Positions 60,661 through 64,000 of a DNA stretch of 64,000 bases are shown here, piece after piece. Source of the DNA: Arbacia lixula (lineage: Eukaryota > Echinodermata > Echinoidea > Arbacioida > Arbaciidae); assembly GCA_963669155.1 (NCBI GenBank), contig OZ022596.1, positions 8,795,603 to 8,859,602 of the forward strand, given 5' to 3'. Each line of letters opens with the position of its first letter. Positions within the stretch are counted from its first letter, which is position 1. The notes beneath the pieces were generated by a model that saw nothing but the letters and a program-made list of their open reading frames with translations, did no database searches and was not told the origin of the DNA. The translations under genes and the position numbers were made by a program.

Positions 60661-61521
60661 TCATTGACTCGTCACACTAGTGTGAGGGTCTCGTGTCTGA
60701 CGGAAGATGTGTAGCTTAGAACGGTCGCACAGAGCGATCTCACCCGTCGAGAATTCCGTGATATCATACACGAACAAATCGACACGGTAATCAGCGAGGA
60801 CTCTCCTTACGAGCCTCAGCTGATTCGTGTACAGATCGATATTCACCCGACCAAGCTTCAACCATCCAATCAGGATGTTGTCATCATGCAGCAAAACAAC
60901 GCGCGCATCGAAGCCATTATTGCTGACGTCAGACATCACCTTACCCTCTCTATCCACCACTCTGACTGATAAGCCATCACTCAGTACCAGCATCTCGCTG
61001 TGATTCATGGTGCAGAGTATGTAGGGTCTATACCCAGGACAAGGAATCTTCTTGACTGGTGCCCCACCCTCTGGAGTAAACACACGGATTGCCTCAACAT
61101 CCAACCCCCCTACATAAATATGATCATTTTCATCGACATCAATACCTCCGTGTATCTCATCATTTATCTCTGAAAACCAGTCATACGTATCTTCAAAGCA
61201 TTCAAACTCTGCTGCCTTGATTTCCTTCCATGTCTGTGAGTAGAGAGATATGCGACCTACACAGCCACGTTCTACAAATCGTCCATCACGCAAGACAGAC
61301 ACACCGTGGGCAAACACACCCTGCACCTTTCTATCCTGTGATTCATTCACACCGCCCACCTCTAACCCACCATCATCATATACCACTATATACCACTGTT
61401 CACCACAACGCTTGGATCCCAAGCTGTTCTTGCACGCGTTACTGAGGACGAGCTCCTTCTCCTTCTCAAGGCGCCACTGCTGATCAATGTCCTGCTCTTC
61501 GACAGGATGTTTGGTTGCCAT
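60661..61521 (-). CDS. Propeller-only TRIM derivative E (286 aa)
   Basis: The start MATKHPVEEQDID matches TRIM C and then joins directly to QQWRLEKEKEL, the beginning of the propeller. RING, both B-boxes and the whole coiled coil are absent, and six propeller repeats (about 16-275) remain uninterrupted. The first blade is diverged (SKRCGEQWYIVVYDDG), and a 14-residue insertion (about YDWFSEINDEIHG) sits before VDENDHIYVG. The acceptor ACAG/GAAACACC (exon from 61529) is kept as in C. No first exon is seen before the window end. It cannot ligate ubiquitin or dimerise through a coiled coil; a soluble ligand-binding role or slow decay are both possible. Confidence 0.72.
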   Translation of the reverse strand: MATKHPVEEQDIDQQWRLEKEKELVLSNACKNSLGSKRCGEQWYIVVYDDGGLEVGGVNESQDRKVQGVFAHGVSVLRDGRFVERGCVGRISLYSQTWKEIKAAEFECFEDTYDWFSEINDEIHGGIDVDENDHIYVGGLDVEAIRVFTPEGGAPVKKIPCPGYRPYILCTMNHSEMLVLSDGLSVRVVDREGKVMSDVSNNGFDARVVLLHDDNILIGWLKLGRVNIDLYTNQLRLVRRVLADYRVDLFVYDITEFSTGEIALCDRSKLHIFRQTRDPHTSVTSQ

Positions 61522-61529
61522 GGTGTTTC

Positions 61530-62802
61530 CTGTAAAGTGAATGAACGTGATACTCTACTTGTTGGAATCTACTAGTAGCAATATTTTTATTTTCTTCATT
61601 GACGGGTTGTTTAATAGAATGTGAAAAGGACAATAGGATTATGACATCAATTATTCTGCAAAGACGAGACGCAGGAAAAAAAAAGTTACGTGAAAAAAAC
61701 ATGAACCAAAGACAAAAAACAAACGCAACAAGTTCAAACAAATGAAAGACAAGGCGAACGAGCAGGAGAACGATAAAATTTAAAAAAATGAAGAGAAAAA
61801 AAAACATGTGAAATCTCAAAAATTGGGGGATGGCCGGAGAAAATAGAGGTGGGATCAGTTCATTCTTAAACATTCAATATCATTAACGTTTTTAAGGAAT
61901 TGTGTTACGAGTGTTACATACCGGGTAGCAATTTGTTTTCGACCATGTCTTATCATTACAAGTGTTCGAGGGGAAGAGGGTGGGGACGGGGAGGGAGATT
62001 GAAGTAATATGGTTGCATAATAAAACCTGTACGCTCAAGAAGATCTAGCTATACAAAAAGAATGCCAAGTCTATGACGACCAACATGAATAAGAAAACTC
62101 ATTTTTAAAGGGTTATTACAAAAAATCATTGATGAAACGTCAAAAATGTTTGTAAAAAAGATACGGAATGTCTTTAACGAATAATAAAATTATGTTATTA
62201 AATATGTTTTTATTTCGTGAAAAAGCACTCTAGCGAGAATAGAAATTTGGAATTCATACGCTTATTAATAATTACGGCATGAGAGAGTACATATTGCAAC
62301 CAATGGGCGTAGAGGTTTAATTTGTTCGTACTTGACGTCACAGTTTAAAATGGCAGCACGGAAAATCGCGACTCCCGTAAGTTTTTTCGGCGTACGCTTT
62401 GACGACTGAAACTAGAATGTAATACGGGCTTCGGCTGGTACTTTCTCAAGCAAATTCTTTTATTTTAGAGCCATTTTAAGTACCTTGAATGCAGTTTAAC
62501 GTAGAATTGACATGTTTAATGGGTTAAGTTGCCCTTTAAGCTACATGCATTCATTGAACCCTCTAACAAGGTTAGGTTTTGAACTTTCTCGAATACGCTC
62601 AGTTCTGTATTTTGATTTTTGTGAGTTTGTGACTACTCCTGAGGGATGCCCTATGAAATGCCCTAGCTGTTGTTAGCCAGTTACAAAAATGTTTCAACGA
62701 TGCAGACGCACAGACAGATGAAAAGATTAAAAAAGAAGAAATTCTAAAGATTTATTATAACCTATTATATTATATACCTACCCCCCCCCCAACACCCACC
62801 CA

Positions 62803-62843
<41 letters not shown>

Positions 62844-64000
62844 TATCTCTCTTTCTCTTTCTTGTTTTATTACGGATTTTCATAAAACCTTTGCTGTTAT
62901 GTTTCTTTCATGCTTTTGCTTTTGTCAAAACCATCTTGAATATCAGGATAGATTATCCCTTAAAGGGCATATACTGTACTGGGAAGGCAAAAGGCCTTCA
63001 AAAAGTAATTGTTAGTAATCTTCTTGTCAATGGTCTTAAATTCATGTATTGACCATTTTAGAAGCTTGAAAGTGATTTGCCCTCAAATGATCCACTTATG
63101 GGGTAATTCATTATTAATTATTAGATCTTCAAAATGTTCGGCCCGAACATTTTGAGGATTTGTGATTTAATCACTCATTACTCCAAATGTAGATCATTTG
63201 AGGGCAAATAACTTTCAGCAAGCTTCTGAAATAGACAATACATGACTTTAGGACCATTGGTAAGAAGATTGCTATACAATTACATTTTGAAGGATTTCTT
63301 GCCTTCCCAGTACAGTATATGCCCTTTAAAAGTATTGTTACGAAAATAGTATTTTATGAAATGTCACAAAGTTTGCTTTTCGATTTGTAAATTTGGTTTG
63401 ATTTGAGATTTCACGGTTTTTTAATAATATCAAAGGCATAATCAAGTCTTGTCCGTGTGTGTTTTTAACATTTTCAAGATATTTAATCAGCATCGGTTTA
63501 ATGAAATAAAGAGGAAGACGAGGAGAAGGAGGCAAAGGATGAGGAGAAGGAGTAGCACGGAAGAAGGGAAGAGCGGGAATATGTAGGTGCTACAGATGAG
63601 TTCGAGTTCGACCCTGCAGAATTTTACTGATGAAAATAATTATATATTTTTATGCGAATATTCATTTGGCTCCGTCTTGCACTGCTATATATTTTTTGAC
63701 CCTGTCTCTATTTTTCATTTCTCTTTCGTGTCCCATATCTTTATTATTATATATCTCTTCTCCGCCCTCTTCTTTCTCTACCAACTAGCTTTCTTCACTT
63801 CTTTTTCTCTATCTCTCCTCTCTTTTCCTCACTCTCAAAAATTTGACTTCCCATTCTTTTCTTCATATCTCACAATCTCCCCACTATGCTTCACCCTATA
63901 CCCACCTTTCACTGCAGCTTAAAATTAAAAGTATAACGTTAATCATCGATTTGCCTTACAAACAATTGTAAGAAAAATCCTAAAAATATTAACAAGTTCT
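61530..64000. other. Upstream intron-like region of TRIM E to the window end
   Basis: The A-rich part (61640-61830) matches the other introns. The rest contains a C10 run (62781-62790), (CA)n (about 62811-62841), a fold-back element (62964-63325), GAGGAAGA-rich DNA (63505-63570) and a pyrimidine tract (63710-63910) of the type that precedes a TRIM donor. The expected donor and CRE are not found in the last 90 bases. A segment resembling TTTTAAAGGGTTATTACAAAA occurs at 62107 and again just after the fold-back element. Confidence 0.45.
62964..63325. mobile_element. Near-perfect palindromic MITE, TTAA target
   Basis: The whole 362-bp element folds on itself. The ends AGGGCATATACTGTAC and GTACAGTATATGCCCT are exact inverted copies, and the centre (about 63129-63155, around TTCGGCCCGAA) has essentially no loop. 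TTAA flanks it at 62960-62963 and 63326-63329. A related, non-inserted TTTAAAGG site is present in the B intron near 20656. Non-autonomous; the family (piggyBac or Kolobok) is not decided. Confidence 0.88.

Noticed and set aside
1-64000. tRNA, rRNA or other structured RNA genes
   Set aside because: I found no stretch with convincing tRNA or rRNA features by eye; a covariance-model scan was not possible here.

Overview
The window is metazoan nuclear DNA. It has spliced genes with GT/AG sites, many microsatellites and homopolymers, miniature inverted-repeat transposons and a CR1/L2-like LINE fragment. The only convincing host genes are TRIM-family genes (RING, two B-boxes, coiled coil, six-bladed NHL-like propeller), all on the minus strand. 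Lineage-specific TRIM expansion with this repeat landscape suggests a marine invertebrate deuterostome, most likely an echinoderm. That placement is inference; no marker in the window proves it.

The layout is a tandem array. Reading upward in coordinates, each unit runs: a purine/pyrimidine-rich block; a 3-4.5 kb TRIM 3' flank; the TRIM coding exon (minus strand); an intron of about 1.94 kb; a short non-coding first exon with a CRE/CCAAT promoter; then a composite repeat block that ends at the next unit. Units start near 3.4 kb (A), 13.4 kb (B), 24.2 kb (C), 39.4 kb (D) and 56.5 kb (E). The first 3.4 kb are the promoter-proximal end of a further unit to the left. A, B and D encode full-length proteins (626, 625 and 629 aa). 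C (430 aa) has lost RING and both B-boxes. E (286 aa) keeps only the propeller. C has also lost its proximal first exon and promoter.

The array is strongly mosaic. B and E share about 2.8 kb of nearly identical flank although their genes differ greatly. D looks like a C-type unit into which a B-type gene, intron and promoter have been copied. C and D are longer units (15-17 kb) that carry extra first-exon modules and TRIM 3'-flank sequence with no TRIM next to it, which look like relics of collapsed units.

Because units are paralogous, several transposon insertions can be read directly against an empty copy. These are a 5'-truncated LINE (50498-51799, target duplication TACTCTT), two or three TTAA-flanked fold-back elements, and a TA-flanked element built of repeated bipartite motifs that is present in C and D only. 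Function, as inference from the family: the full-length proteins are probably cytoplasmic ubiquitin E3 ligases whose propeller recognises a protein or RNA, and C and E could act as RING-less decoys or be decaying copies.
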